This document shows, one piece after another, positions 8,760-17,430 of a stretch of DNA of 64,000 nt (the first letter of the stretch is position 1; every line of letters begins with the position of its first letter). The DNA is taken from the NCBI GenBank assembly GCA_031555735.1, contig JAVBUE010000003.1:1-64000 (forward strand), written 5' to 3'. The notes below the pieces were generated by a model. The model was not told the DNA's origin and made no database searches. It saw nothing but the letters and a program-made list of their open reading frames with translations. The DNA comes from JAJDIA01 sp031555735. Its GTDB lineage: Bacteria; Bacteroidota; Bacteroidia; Bacteroidales; Tannerellaceae. The translations under genes and the position numbers were made by a program.

Positions 8760-10787
8760 TTATGCCAATAACGCTTTTACCTGTTGATACACGTTCTGTC
8801 CGGTGAAGCCCAACTTCTCGTCCAGTACCTTGTACGGAGCGGAATAGCCGAACGATTCCAGTCCCCATACCTTGCCGTTGGCGCCGGTAAGCCCTTCCAG
8901 GGTGACCGGCAATCCGGCGGTGAGTCCGAATATCTTGCTTCCTGTAGGAATAACAGCTTCCTGGTAGGCTTTGTTCTGCGAGCGGAACAGCCCTTCCGAA
9001 GGAACGGATACGATACGTACCCGGATACCGTCGGCACGGAGCAGGGCGGCGCCTTCGATCAGCGTGGCCACTTCCGAACCGGAGGCTACCAGTGTTACAT
9101 CCGGCATTGCGTCTTCTTCCACGATATAAGCGCCTTTTTCGGCCCGCAGGGCTTCCTGGTAACGGTTGCCTTGTGTCGGAAGGTCGTTCACGTTCTGGCG
9201 GGAGAAGATCATTCCTGTCGGTGTATGGGTGTTCTCCATCGCCATTTTCCAGGCCACGGTTGTTTCCGAGCCATCGGCCGGACGCAGTACCAGCATCGAA
9301 TTGTTTCCCTTATGGTTTTTCAGTTTTTCCATCAGGCGGATCTGTACTTCCTGCTCTACCGGTTCATGGGTGGGGCCGTCTTCTCCCACGCGGAAGGCGT
9401 CGTGCGACCAGATGAATTTCACGGGCTGTTCCATCAGGGCTGCCATGCGGATGACCGGTTTCATATAGTCGGAGAAGACAAAGAATGTACCGCAGGCTAC
9501 GATTATGCCGCCGTGCAGGCTCATGCCGAGGCAGACAGACGCCATCGTCAGTTCGGACACGCCGGCCTGGAAGAAGGCGCCGCTGAAATCACCCCGGGTG
9601 AAGGCATGCGTCTTTTTCAGGAACCCGTCCGTTTTGTCCGAATTGGAAAGGTCGGCAGATGCGCAAATCATATTTTCCACCTGGGTAGCGAGTACGCCCA
9701 GTACGGTAGCCGAAGCGACGCGGGTAGCCTGGTCGGGCTTTTGTTCGATGGCTTCCCAGTCGATCCGTGGCATCTCCCCGCCGAACCATTGCTTCAGTTT
9801 GGCGGCCAGTCCGGGGTTCGCTTTCGCCCATGCGGCTTTCGCGGCATATCTATCGGCTACGATGGCTTCCAGTTCGTTGGCGCGGTTGGCATACATCTCC
9901 GCCACTTCGGGGAAGATGGTGAACGGGTTTTCCGGATCACCTCCCAGGTTGCTGACGGTAGCCTTGATACAGGCACCGGCGGCGGTAAGCGGTTGGCCGT
10001 GGGTGGATACTTTATCTTCATACGATACATTTTCCGCACCCATCGCGCCTTTACCCATGACCGTGTTTCCGATGATCAGCGTAGGACGGTGTTGTTCGGC
10101 TTTTGCTTCGGTCAGCGCTTTCCGTATATTGGCGGCATCGTTGCCGTTGATGGTGATCACCTTCCAACCCCAGGCTTCGTATTTGGCGCCGACGTTTTCG
10201 GTCGTCACCTCATCTACTTTGGTGGAAAGCTGGATGTTATTGGCGTCGTAAAACATGATTAGGTTGTCCAGTCCCAGCGTACCGGCGATACGTCCGGCTC
10301 CCTGCGAGATCTCTTCCTGCACGCCGCCGTCGGATAAATAGGCATAGATCGTCTGGTTCATCACATCCCCCAGGCGGGCTTTCAGGAACTTGGCGGCGAT
10401 AGCGGCGCCGACAGCCATGGTATGTCCCTGTCCCAGCGGGCCGGAGGTGTTTTCCACGCCACGCATCACATCCAGTTCGGGATGTCCCGGTGTAGGGCTT
10501 CCCCATTGGCGGAAATCAGCCAGTTCGGCCATCGTATATTTGCCTGTCAGGGCTAATACGGCGTAAAGCATGGGCGACATGTGTCCCGGGTCGAGGAAGA
10601 AACGGTCTCTTCCTTCCCACTTCGGATGCTTGGGATCGTATATCAAATATTCTGAGAACAAAACATTTATAAAGTCTGCTCCTCCCATTGCGCCGCCAGG
10701 GTGACCGGATTTGGCTTTTTCAACCATCGATGCAGCCAGTATGCGGATGTTGTCTGCTGCTTTGTTCATTAGTTTGATATCGTTCAT
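8760..10787 (-). CDS. tkt: Transketolase
   Basis: A thiamine-diphosphate enzyme that moves two-carbon ketol units between xylulose 5-phosphate and aldose phosphates. It is 675 residues, the full length of the bacterial type. SGHPGGAMGGADF (about 27-39) lines the TPP site, LSDGGVQEEISQGAGR is the magnesium/TPP motif, and DGPTHEPVEQ is the second-subunit signature. It sits between araB and rpiB and takes over the xylulose 5-phosphate made by AraBAD. A perfect -7 box in the 61-base gap after araB gives it its own promoter as well as probable read-through. Confidence 0.95.
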   Translation of the reverse strand: MNDIKLMNKAADNIRILAASMVEKAKSGHPGGAMGGADFINVLFSEYLIYDPKHPKWEGRDRFFLDPGHMSPMLYAVLALTGKYTMAELADFRQWGSPTPGHPELDVMRGVENTSGPLGQGHTMAVGAAIAAKFLKARLGDVMNQTIYAYLSDGGVQEEISQGAGRIAGTLGLDNLIMFYDANNIQLSTKVDEVTTENVGAKYEAWGWKVITINGNDAANIRKALTEAKAEQHRPTLIIGNTVMGKGAMGAENVSYEDKVSTHGQPLTAAGACIKATVSNLGGDPENPFTIFPEVAEMYANRANELEAIVADRYAAKAAWAKANPGLAAKLKQWFGGEMPRIDWEAIEQKPDQATRVASATVLGVLATQVENMICASADLSNSDKTDGFLKKTHAFTRGDFSGAFFQAGVSELTMASVCLGMSLHGGIIVACGTFFVFSDYMKPVIRMAALMEQPVKFIWSHDAFRVGEDGPTHEPVEQEVQIRLMEKLKNHKGNNSMLVLRPADGSETTVAWKMAMENTHTPTGMIFSRQNVNDLPTQGNRYQEALRAEKGAYIVEEDAMPDVTLVASGSEVATLIEGAALLRADGIRVRIVSVPSEGLFRSQNKAYQEAVIPTGSKIFGLTAGLPVTLEGLTGANGKVWGLESFGYSAPYKVLDEKLGFTGQNVYQQVKALLA

Positions 10788-10809
10788 CTTGAAGAGGTTT
10801 AAATTTGTG

Positions 10810-10817
10810 CAAAGATA
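10810..10817 (-). promoter_or_regulatory. -7 promoter box for tkt-rpiB-symporter
   Basis: CAAAGATA on the plus strand is TATCTTTG on the minus strand, 22 bases upstream of the tkt start and after the araB stop. Pentose phosphate genes could thus be expressed without arabinose induction. Confidence 0.6.
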
Positions 10818-10848
10818 GTCAATCTCTTTCTAAAAGAGCCTTGATCTC

Positions 10849-12525
10849 TCAGTCAAACAATTCTTTTTCGGTGAACCGACCCAGTGTGCGGTAGCGTTCA
10901 TACAGCGGCAGATAGGCTTTGTGGCGGGCTTTGTCGGGGTAGTATTCCCGGCTAAAACCTTTACCCATTGCCTTTTGGGCCTCTTCCACCTTTGGGTAGA
11001 TACCGGCTGCGACAGCGGCAAACATGGATGCACCGAAGGCGCAGGCCTGTTCGGTTTTCGCCACTTTGATGGGCATATTCAGCACATCCGCCAACGTTTG
11101 CATCACGAAAGGCGATTTGAGGGATATGCCGCCGATACCGATCACCTGGTCTATCCGGATACCGTTTTCCAGGAACCGGTCCACGATGGCTTTCGAGCCG
11201 AACGCCGTCGCTTCCACCAGTGCCCGGAAGATGAGCGGAGCCGTACTGGCCAGGTTGAGACCGGTGATCGTTCCCTTCACCAACTGGTTGGCATCCGGCG
11301 TACGGCGGCCGTTCATCCAGTCGATGGCGAGGATGGAACTTTCGCTCACAGGCACCCTGGCAGCTTCTTCCGACAGGTAGGGGATGATGCGATCGGCCGT
11401 CTCTTCGATCAGCTTGTTTTTCGTTTCTTCGTCGATCAGCACCGATTGCGACAGCACATGTTCCAGCGGCCATGCCAGCATGCGTTTGAACCAGGCGTAG
11501 ATATCGCCGAAACCGGATTGTCCGGCTTCGAGGCCAACCATGCCGGGGATTACGGAACCGTCCACCTGTCCGCAGATGCCAGGGATCCGTTTGCCGCCGA
11601 TCTCCTCATAAGATGATACCATGATGTCGCAGGTGGATGTGCCGATCACGCGTACAAAAGTATGCGGTGTGATCTCGGCGCCCACGGCTCCCATGTGGCA
11701 GTCGAAAGCGCCCACGGCTACGGCCGTGTCGGCAGGCAGTCCCAATAGATGCGCCCATTCGGGGGTGAGGGTGCCTACTCTTACGTCGCTGGTATAAGTC
11801 TTTTCATACAGGCGGCTTCTGAAACCGGCGAGCAAGGGTTCGAACGTGCCGAGGAAGTCTTCGGAAGGAAGCCCGCCCCACTGCTCGTGCCACATCGCTT
11901 TGTGTCCCGCCGAGCATCGTCCGCGATACACCTCTTCCGGTTTGGTATTACCCGTCAGCAATGCCGGTAGCCAGTCGCAATGTTCGATCCAGGAGTATGC
12001 TTTACTGCGGATGCTTGCATCTTCACGCAATACATGCGCCATCTTCGCCCATACCCATTCGGAAGAGTAGATGCCGCCTTCGTAGGCGGTATAATCGGTG
12101 TCCCATTGCCGTGCCAGCTCATTGATCTCGGCGGCTTCTTTGATGGCTGTGTGGTCTTTCCATAGCACGAACATCGCGTTCGGGTTTTCCGCAAATTCTG
12201 GCAATAAGGCGAGGGGAGTACCTTCCTGATCCGTCAGTACGGGCGTACTGCCGGTGGTGTCGAAAGCCATGCCGACTACCTTGGCTGCGCTACCTGCCGG
12301 ACATTGGGCGAGCGACTCTTTCACGGTCGCCTCAAGACATTCGATATAGTCCAGCGGATGCTGGCGGTAACAGTTCTTCGACGGTTCACAGTATTTGCCT
12401 TCCATCCAGCGGGGATAGTACCTGACAGCCGAGGCCAGTTCTTCGCCGGTGCGGGCATTGACGACCACAGCGCGGCACGAGTCGGTGCCGTAGTCCAATC
12501 CGATTACATACGTATCCTGTTCCAT
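10849..12525 (-). CDS. araB: L-ribulokinase
   Basis: Phosphorylates L-ribulose to L-ribulose 5-phosphate, the second step of L-arabinose catabolism. It is a 558-residue FGGY-family kinase. The N-terminal phosphate-binding segment IGLDYGTDSCRAVVV, the VGAFDCHMGAVGAE region and the C-terminal GIGGISLKSPFVMQTLADVL segment all match the AraB branch. It lies 3 bases after araA, so the two are almost certainly translationally coupled. Confidence 0.94.
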   Translation of the reverse strand: MEQDTYVIGLDYGTDSCRAVVVNARTGEELASAVRYYPRWMEGKYCEPSKNCYRQHPLDYIECLEATVKESLAQCPAGSAAKVVGMAFDTTGSTPVLTDQEGTPLALLPEFAENPNAMFVLWKDHTAIKEAAEINELARQWDTDYTAYEGGIYSSEWVWAKMAHVLREDASIRSKAYSWIEHCDWLPALLTGNTKPEEVYRGRCSAGHKAMWHEQWGGLPSEDFLGTFEPLLAGFRSRLYEKTYTSDVRVGTLTPEWAHLLGLPADTAVAVGAFDCHMGAVGAEITPHTFVRVIGTSTCDIMVSSYEEIGGKRIPGICGQVDGSVIPGMVGLEAGQSGFGDIYAWFKRMLAWPLEHVLSQSVLIDEETKNKLIEETADRIIPYLSEEAARVPVSESSILAIDWMNGRRTPDANQLVKGTITGLNLASTAPLIFRALVEATAFGSKAIVDRFLENGIRIDQVIGIGGISLKSPFVMQTLADVLNMPIKVAKTEQACAFGASMFAAVAAGIYPKVEEAQKAMGKGFSREYYPDKARHKAYLPLYERYRTLGRFTEKELFD

Positions 12526-12528
12526 TGT

Positions 12529-14037
12529 TTATGCCTCCAGTGCACGGTTCAACATATAATATACATCGTTGAAACGGAGTTCTTGCTTGAACGCGTGGAT
12601 CGTGGTGTTGGCGTCGATCGTCACCAGTTCGATACCGGCGATATCGGCGAAATCTTCCATGTATTCGTTTGTAAGATCGTAGGAGAAGGCGGTGTGGTGC
12701 GTTCCTCCCGCCAGTATCCAGGCAGCGGCGCCCACTTCGAGGTTCGGCTGCGGTATCCACAACGCACTGGCAACCGGTAGTTTGGGCATCGGTTTATCTT
12801 GTGCCAGCACGTCCACGTTGTTCACGATCATACGGAACCGGTTGCCCATATCCACGATGGTGGCGGCTATGCCGGTGCCTTCGTGGGAGGTAAATACCAA
12901 GCGGGCGGGATCGGCTTTGCCGCCGATACCCAGCGGGTGTACTTCCAGACGTGGCTTCTCCGCTGCGATCAGGGGGCAGATCTCCAGCATGTGGGCTTGC
13001 AGGATCGCGCTTTTCTCGCCGTCGAAGTGGTAGGTATAGTCTTCGAGGAAAGAGCATCCACCGGGCAGGCCTTGCCCCATTACCCAGAAGGTGCGGTAGA
13101 GGGCGGCTGTTTTCCAGTCGCCTTCGGCGCCAAAGCCATACCCTTCAGCCATCAGGCGTTGGGAAGCCAGGCCCGGCAACTGGTTGAGTCCGTGCAGGGC
13201 GTCGAAGTTGGTGGTGAACGCCTTGGCGTTCTTCTCTTTCAGGAAACGGCGGATGGCGATCTCTTCGCGGGCGGCTTCGCGCACCTGGTGGTGGTCTTTG
13301 GCGCCTTTCCTGCAGTTGTCGGCAAAGTCGTATTCCTGTTCATACACGGCCACCAACCGGTCGATGTCGGCTTCCGTCACCTGATCCTGGTAGGCAACCA
13401 GGTCGCCGATGGGGAAGTAGTCCACGTGATAACCCAGGCGGAGTTCGGCTTCCACCTTGTCGCCGTCGGTCACGGCCACGTTGTTCATCTGGTCGCCGAA
13501 GCGGATGATGCGCATATCCTGTGCATCCGCCCAGGCGGCGGCAACGCGCATCCATACGGCGATGTGTCCTTGTACCTTGCTGTCGGTCCAATGTCCGACC
13601 ACGACTTTGCGGTTCTTGCGCATACGGCTCACGATGTGTCCGAACTCACGGTCGCCGTGCGCGCTCTGGTTCAGGTTCATGAAATCCATGTCGATCTCGC
13701 CGAACGGGATTTGCTTGTTGAACTGTGTATGGAGGTGGAGCAGGGGCTTTTTGTAATCTTTCAGTCCTTGAATCCACATCTTCGCAGGCGAGAAGGTGTG
13801 CATCCAGGTGATGATCCCGATACATTTCGGGTCGTTGCCCGCGGCGCGGAAGATGGCGGTCACTTCCGGGTTGGAATTGGCGGTGCCTTTATAAACCACT
13901 CTGACGGGTAACCGGGCGGATTCGTTCAATCCTTTCACCATCTCGTTGGAATGTGCATCTACCTGTACGACTGCATCTCCGCCGTACAACAGCTGGGCTC
14001 CTGTGACGAACCACACTTCGAGTTCTTTAAAATCCAT
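12529..14037 (-). CDS. araA: L-arabinose isomerase
   Basis: Interconverts L-arabinose and L-ribulose; a metal-dependent (usually Mn2+) cytosolic enzyme. The 502-residue length and the start LEVWFVTGAQLLYG are diagnostic. FHPAKMWI-like FSPAKMWIQGLK, LHTQFNKQIPFGEIDMDFMNLNQSAHGDREFG and the C-terminal GGTHHTAFS (metal histidine) are all present. It follows araD by 21 bases and precedes araB by 3 bases. Confidence 0.96.
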   Translation of the reverse strand: MDFKELEVWFVTGAQLLYGGDAVVQVDAHSNEMVKGLNESARLPVRVVYKGTANSNPEVTAIFRAAGNDPKCIGIITWMHTFSPAKMWIQGLKDYKKPLLHLHTQFNKQIPFGEIDMDFMNLNQSAHGDREFGHIVSRMRKNRKVVVGHWTDSKVQGHIAVWMRVAAAWADAQDMRIIRFGDQMNNVAVTDGDKVEAELRLGYHVDYFPIGDLVAYQDQVTEADIDRLVAVYEQEYDFADNCRKGAKDHHQVREAAREEIAIRRFLKEKNAKAFTTNFDALHGLNQLPGLASQRLMAEGYGFGAEGDWKTAALYRTFWVMGQGLPGGCSFLEDYTYHFDGEKSAILQAHMLEICPLIAAEKPRLEVHPLGIGGKADPARLVFTSHEGTGIAATIVDMGNRFRMIVNNVDVLAQDKPMPKLPVASALWIPQPNLEVGAAAWILAGGTHHTAFSYDLTNEYMEDFADIAGIELVTIDANTTIHAFKQELRFNDVYYMLNRALEA

Positions 14038-14058
14038 GGTTTGTTTTTAAATTTATTG

Positions 14059-14766
14059 TTATTGTTGTTGTTTTCTCTCTGATGATTGCTGTCCGTAGTA
14101 TGCACCCGGTCCATGTTTGCGGTTGAAATGTTTGGTGATCAGGTGCTCGTTCATGGTTAGGAGCGGATTGATGCCCAGCGAGAGATAGGCCATCCGGGCG
14201 ACCTGTTCCAATACGACGGCATTGTGGACGGCATCGGCGGCATCGTTCCCCCAGGCGAATGGCCCGTGGTTTTCCACCAGTACGCCCGGTGTATGCATCG
14301 GGTGGAGGGTGGCGAAGCGTTCGACGATCACGTTTCCGGTCTCCTTTTCATAATCACCGGCGATCTCGCCGGCGGTCATCCGGCGGGTACAGGGAATGGC
14401 TTCCTTGAAATAGTCGGCATGGGTGGTGCCGATGTTCGGGATGCTTCGTCCGGCCTGCGCCCAGGCGGTGGCATAGGTGGAATGGGTATGAACGATCCCG
14501 CCGATGGCAGGAAAGGCATTGTACAGCGCGAGGTGGGTTGGAGTGTCTGAAGAGGGTTTGAGGGCGCCTTCCACGATATTCCCCCGGAGGTCGAGCACCA
14601 CCATGTCTCCGGCTTTCATCCCTTCGTAGGATACACCGGACGGTTTGATGGCTACCAGCCCTTTTCCCCGGTCGATTGCGCTGACATTGCCCCAGGTGAA
14701 GATCACCAATCCGTGCTTCACCAGGTCTATGTTTGCTTCATATACCTTACGCTTTAGTTCTTCCAT
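14059..14766 (-). CDS. araD: L-ribulose-5-phosphate 4-epimerase
   Basis: Epimerises L-ribulose 5-phosphate to D-xylulose 5-phosphate, the last AraBAD step. It is a 235-residue class II aldolase-fold, zinc-dependent protein. Metal-binding histidines are in IVHTHSTYATAWAQAG and VENHGPFAWG, and FTWGNVSAIDR forms the phosphate pocket. It is first in the minus-strand arabinose operon. A 20-bp palindrome and a weak -7 box lie 59-100 bases upstream. The short Gln-rich tail (ERKQQQ) looks unimportant. Confidence 0.94.
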   Translation of the reverse strand: MEELKRKVYEANIDLVKHGLVIFTWGNVSAIDRGKGLVAIKPSGVSYEGMKAGDMVVLDLRGNIVEGALKPSSDTPTHLALYNAFPAIGGIVHTHSTYATAWAQAGRSIPNIGTTHADYFKEAIPCTRRMTAGEIAGDYEKETGNVIVERFATLHPMHTPGVLVENHGPFAWGNDAADAVHNAVVLEQVARMAYLSLGINPLLTMNEHLITKHFNRKHGPGAYYGQQSSERKQQQ

Positions 14767-14824
14767 GTTTTCAGTCTTTACGCTTGTTCTTATTTGTCGG
14801 AAAATGAGTGGTTTGTCTATGTAT

Positions 14825-14844
14825 AAGTGTATGATTGTACACTT
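14825..14844. promoter_or_regulatory. Candidate AraR operator upstream of araD
   Basis: AAGTGTA (14825-14831) and TACACTT (14838-14844) form a perfect 7-bp inverted repeat with a 6-base spacer, about 60 bases before the araD start. A near-consensus -7 box on the minus strand (TAATTTTA, about 14862-14869) lies just upstream, so a bound repressor would block transcription start. The regulator gene is the next gene upstream. Assignment to AraR is inference. Confidence 0.55.
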
Positions 14845-14956
14845 TTGATTACTGCCGGTAAAATTACATGGATTTTGGAAAGAAATACAGAAAAAGATAT
14901 GTTATGTAGCATGCTTCACTTTGGGGGATTGTTAAAAATGCAGAAACAGCTCAGAT

Positions 14957-15026
14957 GGTCCGGATATAACGGACGAAAAAATGATCTGGATGATCGATTT
15001 CAATCATCTGGACCATTGAAAACGAT
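14957..15026. repeat. 22-bp periodic array, locus B part 1
   Basis: Three units of the type (G/C)(G/A)TC(T/C)GGA... start at 14957, 14983 and 15005. The last two are exactly 22 apart and the first is offset by 4 extra bases. They resemble the units of locus A (204-313). The array lies between araD and araR; no gene is seen in 14845-15478. Confidence 0.6.
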
Positions 15027-15064
15027 TATGAGAGTGCCTTATTCTGTCTAAAAAAGGTCTAAAT

Positions 15065-15197
15065 AGTTTCATTCTGATGGAAAAAAAGTTTCATCCTGAT
15101 GGCACAAACAGTTTCTAAGGGTGAAAGAAACAGTTCCATTAAGTAAAACAAACAGTTCCAGTAGGTGAACCTTTTTGTTCCAATAGGTGGAAACCCG
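15065..15197. repeat. 22-bp periodic array, locus B part 2 (6 units)
   Basis: Six units start at 15065, 15087, 15110, 15132, 15154 and 15176, with spacings of 22, 23, 22, 22 and 22. The common word is AGTT(T/C)C(A/T), and later units read GTTCCA..AGGTG(A/G)A. The sequence differs from part 1 but the period is the same. A 68-residue open frame on the minus strand runs through it and is regarded as chance. Confidence 0.75.
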
Positions 15198-15478
15198 GAG
15201 AATCGCCGCGGCACAGGAGAGGAAGTTCCGGTCAGCCTTCGTCATAGCCTCTCCGGTTTTTGCCCTTAGATACAAACTTTTTTTCGCGTGGCAGATGTGG
15301 CAGCAAAAAGGCGGGAAAACGGATCTGTCACGGGCATCTTACACACATCTAACCTATTCATGAACAATAAGATAGAGCCTGTTGCGTGGCACCGTGGCAG
15401 ATGTTTTTCAAAAATAAACTCCGTGTAGGGTCTCATGTTTGCGATAGCAGAAAGTTGGATCCAGCCCGGAGATGTTTC

Positions 15479-16171
15479 TTACAGCGAGAAGTAAAGGCCG
15501 CCGTTGAGGAGTTTGTTGTATTTCTCCACGTTGAACCGGTAGTAGTAGGCGCCTCGTTTGGATCCTTTTTTGTCTTTTTCTTCCAGTTTTTCCAGGAGGT
15601 TCATGGCGTTCAGTTTCTTACGGAAGTTGCGCTTATCCAAGGGCGTCTGATAAATGGCTTCGTACAGGCACTGGAGTTTGGGCAGGGTGAATTTGTCAGG
15701 CAGTAGGTTAAAGCCGATGGGTTGGATGGCGGCTTTTTGTTTCAGGATATTCATAGCGTCGGCTACCATGCGGCTGTGGTCGAAGATAAGTGTCGGCAAC
15801 TCATCCACTTTCGTCCATCGGGCGTTGTATTGTGCCAACAAGGCAGTGTCGAAATCTTTGATGTTTACCAAGGCGAAATAAGCAACGGAGATAACACGCT
15901 CCCCGAGGTCGCGTGTTACTTCTCCGTATGCTCCGATTTGTTCCATGAAGATAGAGTCTATGCCGGTACATTCTCTCAGTACGCGGGAAGCGGCGTCGTT
16001 CACGTTTTCGCCGGATTGGACAAAGCCTCCCATTAACGACCATTGTCCTTTCAGCGGTTCAAACGTACGTTTGTACACCAGGACGTGCAGTTCGTTGTTG
16101 TCGAAACCTAAGATGATGCAGTCCACTGCAACATAGAATTTGACATGTTCCTGATAAAATGTGGTTGACAT
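15479..16171 (-). CDS. araR: NUDIX-domain transcriptional regulator, probable arabinose repressor AraR
   Basis: A 230-residue protein with an N-terminal NUDIX-like ligand domain (about 1-140) and a C-terminal winged-helix DNA-binding domain (about 155-225, including KRNFRKKLNAMNLLEKL). NUDIX-type AraR proteins control L-arabinose genes in Bacteroides (established for the B. thetaiotaomicron homologue). The NUDIX box is degenerate: the region GGFVQSGENVNDAASRVL is followed by RECTGI, so glutamates of the canonical RExxEExG are replaced. This fits a sugar sensor without hydrolase activity. It starts 22 bases after galK on the same strand, so it is probably co-transcribed with galactose genes. 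The araBAD operon begins about 700 bases further on. Confidence 0.85.
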   Translation of the reverse strand: MSTTFYQEHVKFYVAVDCIILGFDNNELHVLVYKRTFEPLKGQWSLMGGFVQSGENVNDAASRVLRECTGIDSIFMEQIGAYGEVTRDLGERVISVAYFALVNIKDFDTALLAQYNARWTKVDELPTLIFDHSRMVADAMNILKQKAAIQPIGFNLLPDKFTLPKLQCLYEAIYQTPLDKRNFRKKLNAMNLLEKLEEKDKKGSKRGAYYYRFNVEKYNKLLNGGLYFSL

Positions 16172-16193
16172 AAACGATGTACTTAATGGTTAT

Positions 16194-17339
16194 TTATGCA
16201 AGTTTGCGTGCTCCGTCACTAATCACTACATTGTATAATTTGGGTTCATGACCGAACTTGGTTGTATAGGCCGCGAAAGCTTCCGCGATGAACGCATCGT
16301 ATAATTCATCTTTCACCAGGTTGATCGTACAACCACCGAATCCGCCACCCATCACACGTGAGCCTGTTACGCCACACTGTTTGGCAATGTCGTTGAGGAA
16401 GTCGAGTTCTTCACAGCTTACTTCATACAGCTTGCTCATGCCGTGATGGGTCTCGTACATCTTTTGCCCAACGGTTTCGTAATCGCCACGTTCCAGCGCG
16501 TCGCATACGTCGAGGACGCGTTGCACTTCTCCGATCACGTATTCGGCACGCATATAATCTTCTTCGCTCACCTCGGCTTTCACCGCTTGCAGCATGTCCA
16601 TGGTGGCATCACGCAGGAATTCAACTTCCGGATGGTTTTTCCGGATAGTGGCGGCTACGGTTTCGCATGAATGCCGGCGTTTGTTGTAAGCAGACGAAGC
16701 CAGTTCGTGTTTCACCACCGAATCCAGCAGCACCAACTTATATCCCACCGGATTGAACGGGAAATATTTATATTCCAGCGAACGGCAATCCAGACGGATC
16801 AGGCTGCCTGCTTTTCCGAAGATAGAGGCAAACTGGTCCATGATACCGCACTTTACACCTACATAGTTATGCTCGGTGGACTGGCCGATCTTTGCCAGTT
16901 CGAACTTGTCGATACCCAACCCGAACAGTTCGTTCAGGGCAAACGCGTAGGTGCTTTCCAAGGCGGCAGACGACGACATCCCGGCGCCCAGCGGCACATC
17001 ACCGGCAAAGACAGTGTCGAAACCGGCGATCTGTCCGCCCCGTTTGATGATCTCCCGGCATACGCCGAAGATATATTTCGCCCATCCGGCTTGCGGCAGG
17101 TCGTTTTCTTCCAGGCCGAATTCGGCATACTCGTTCAGGTCGATGGCGAAGGCGCTTACCGTGCCTGTACCGTTCAGTTTGATCTCGGCGATCATGCCTT
17201 TGTCGATGGCACCGGGGAATACAAACCCACCATTGTAGTCGGTATGTTCACCGATCAGGTTGATACGACCCGGTGAAGCAAATACATTGCCTTCACTTTG
17301 AAATAACTCCTGAAATTTTGTGCTGATTTGTTTTTGCAT
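16194..17339 (-). CDS. galK: Galactokinase
   Basis: Phosphorylates alpha-D-galactose to galactose 1-phosphate with ATP (Leloir pathway). It is a 381-residue GHMP kinase. GRINLIGEHTDYNGG is the galactokinase signature, GAGMSSSAALESTYAFAL the ATP-binding loop and GSRVMGGGFGGCTINLV the third GHMP motif. The open frame extends upstream to 17417, but that stretch is the hairpin at 17371-17408 and gives an unusual N-terminus, so ATG 17339 (MQKQIS) is chosen; this gives the normal length. It is the third gene of galM-permease-galK and is followed at 22 bases by araR. Confidence 0.95.
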   Translation of the reverse strand: MQKQISTKFQELFQSEGNVFASPGRINLIGEHTDYNGGFVFPGAIDKGMIAEIKLNGTGTVSAFAIDLNEYAEFGLEENDLPQAGWAKYIFGVCREIIKRGGQIAGFDTVFAGDVPLGAGMSSSAALESTYAFALNELFGLGIDKFELAKIGQSTEHNYVGVKCGIMDQFASIFGKAGSLIRLDCRSLEYKYFPFNPVGYKLVLLDSVVKHELASSAYNKRRHSCETVAATIRKNHPEVEFLRDATMDMLQAVKAEVSEEDYMRAEYVIGEVQRVLDVCDALERGDYETVGQKMYETHHGMSKLYEVSCEELDFLNDIAKQCGVTGSRVMGGGFGGCTINLVKDELYDAFIAEAFAAYTTKFGHEPKLYNVVISDGARKLA

Positions 17340-17370
17340 ATCCTTTATTGCTATGTTGTGATTAAACAGG

Positions 17371-17408
17371 AAGAAACTATTCGACGGTATGTTGTCGAAT
17401 AGTTTCTT
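17371..17408 (-). terminator. Strong hairpin between permease and galK
   Basis: A perfect 15-bp stem (17371-17385 with 17394-17408) encloses an 8-base loop, 23 bases after the permease stop. The U-tract is weak, so it may act as a partial terminator or as an RNA-stabilising processing element that sets galK and araR expression below galM and the permease. Confidence 0.6.
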
Positions 17409-17430
17409 CACATACATTTTATGTGTTAGC

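Noticed and set aside
14827..15275. Two small frames (74 and 68 residues) between araD and araR
   Set aside because: Both run through the 22-bp arrays, lack promoters and recognisable domains, and overlap the candidate operator.
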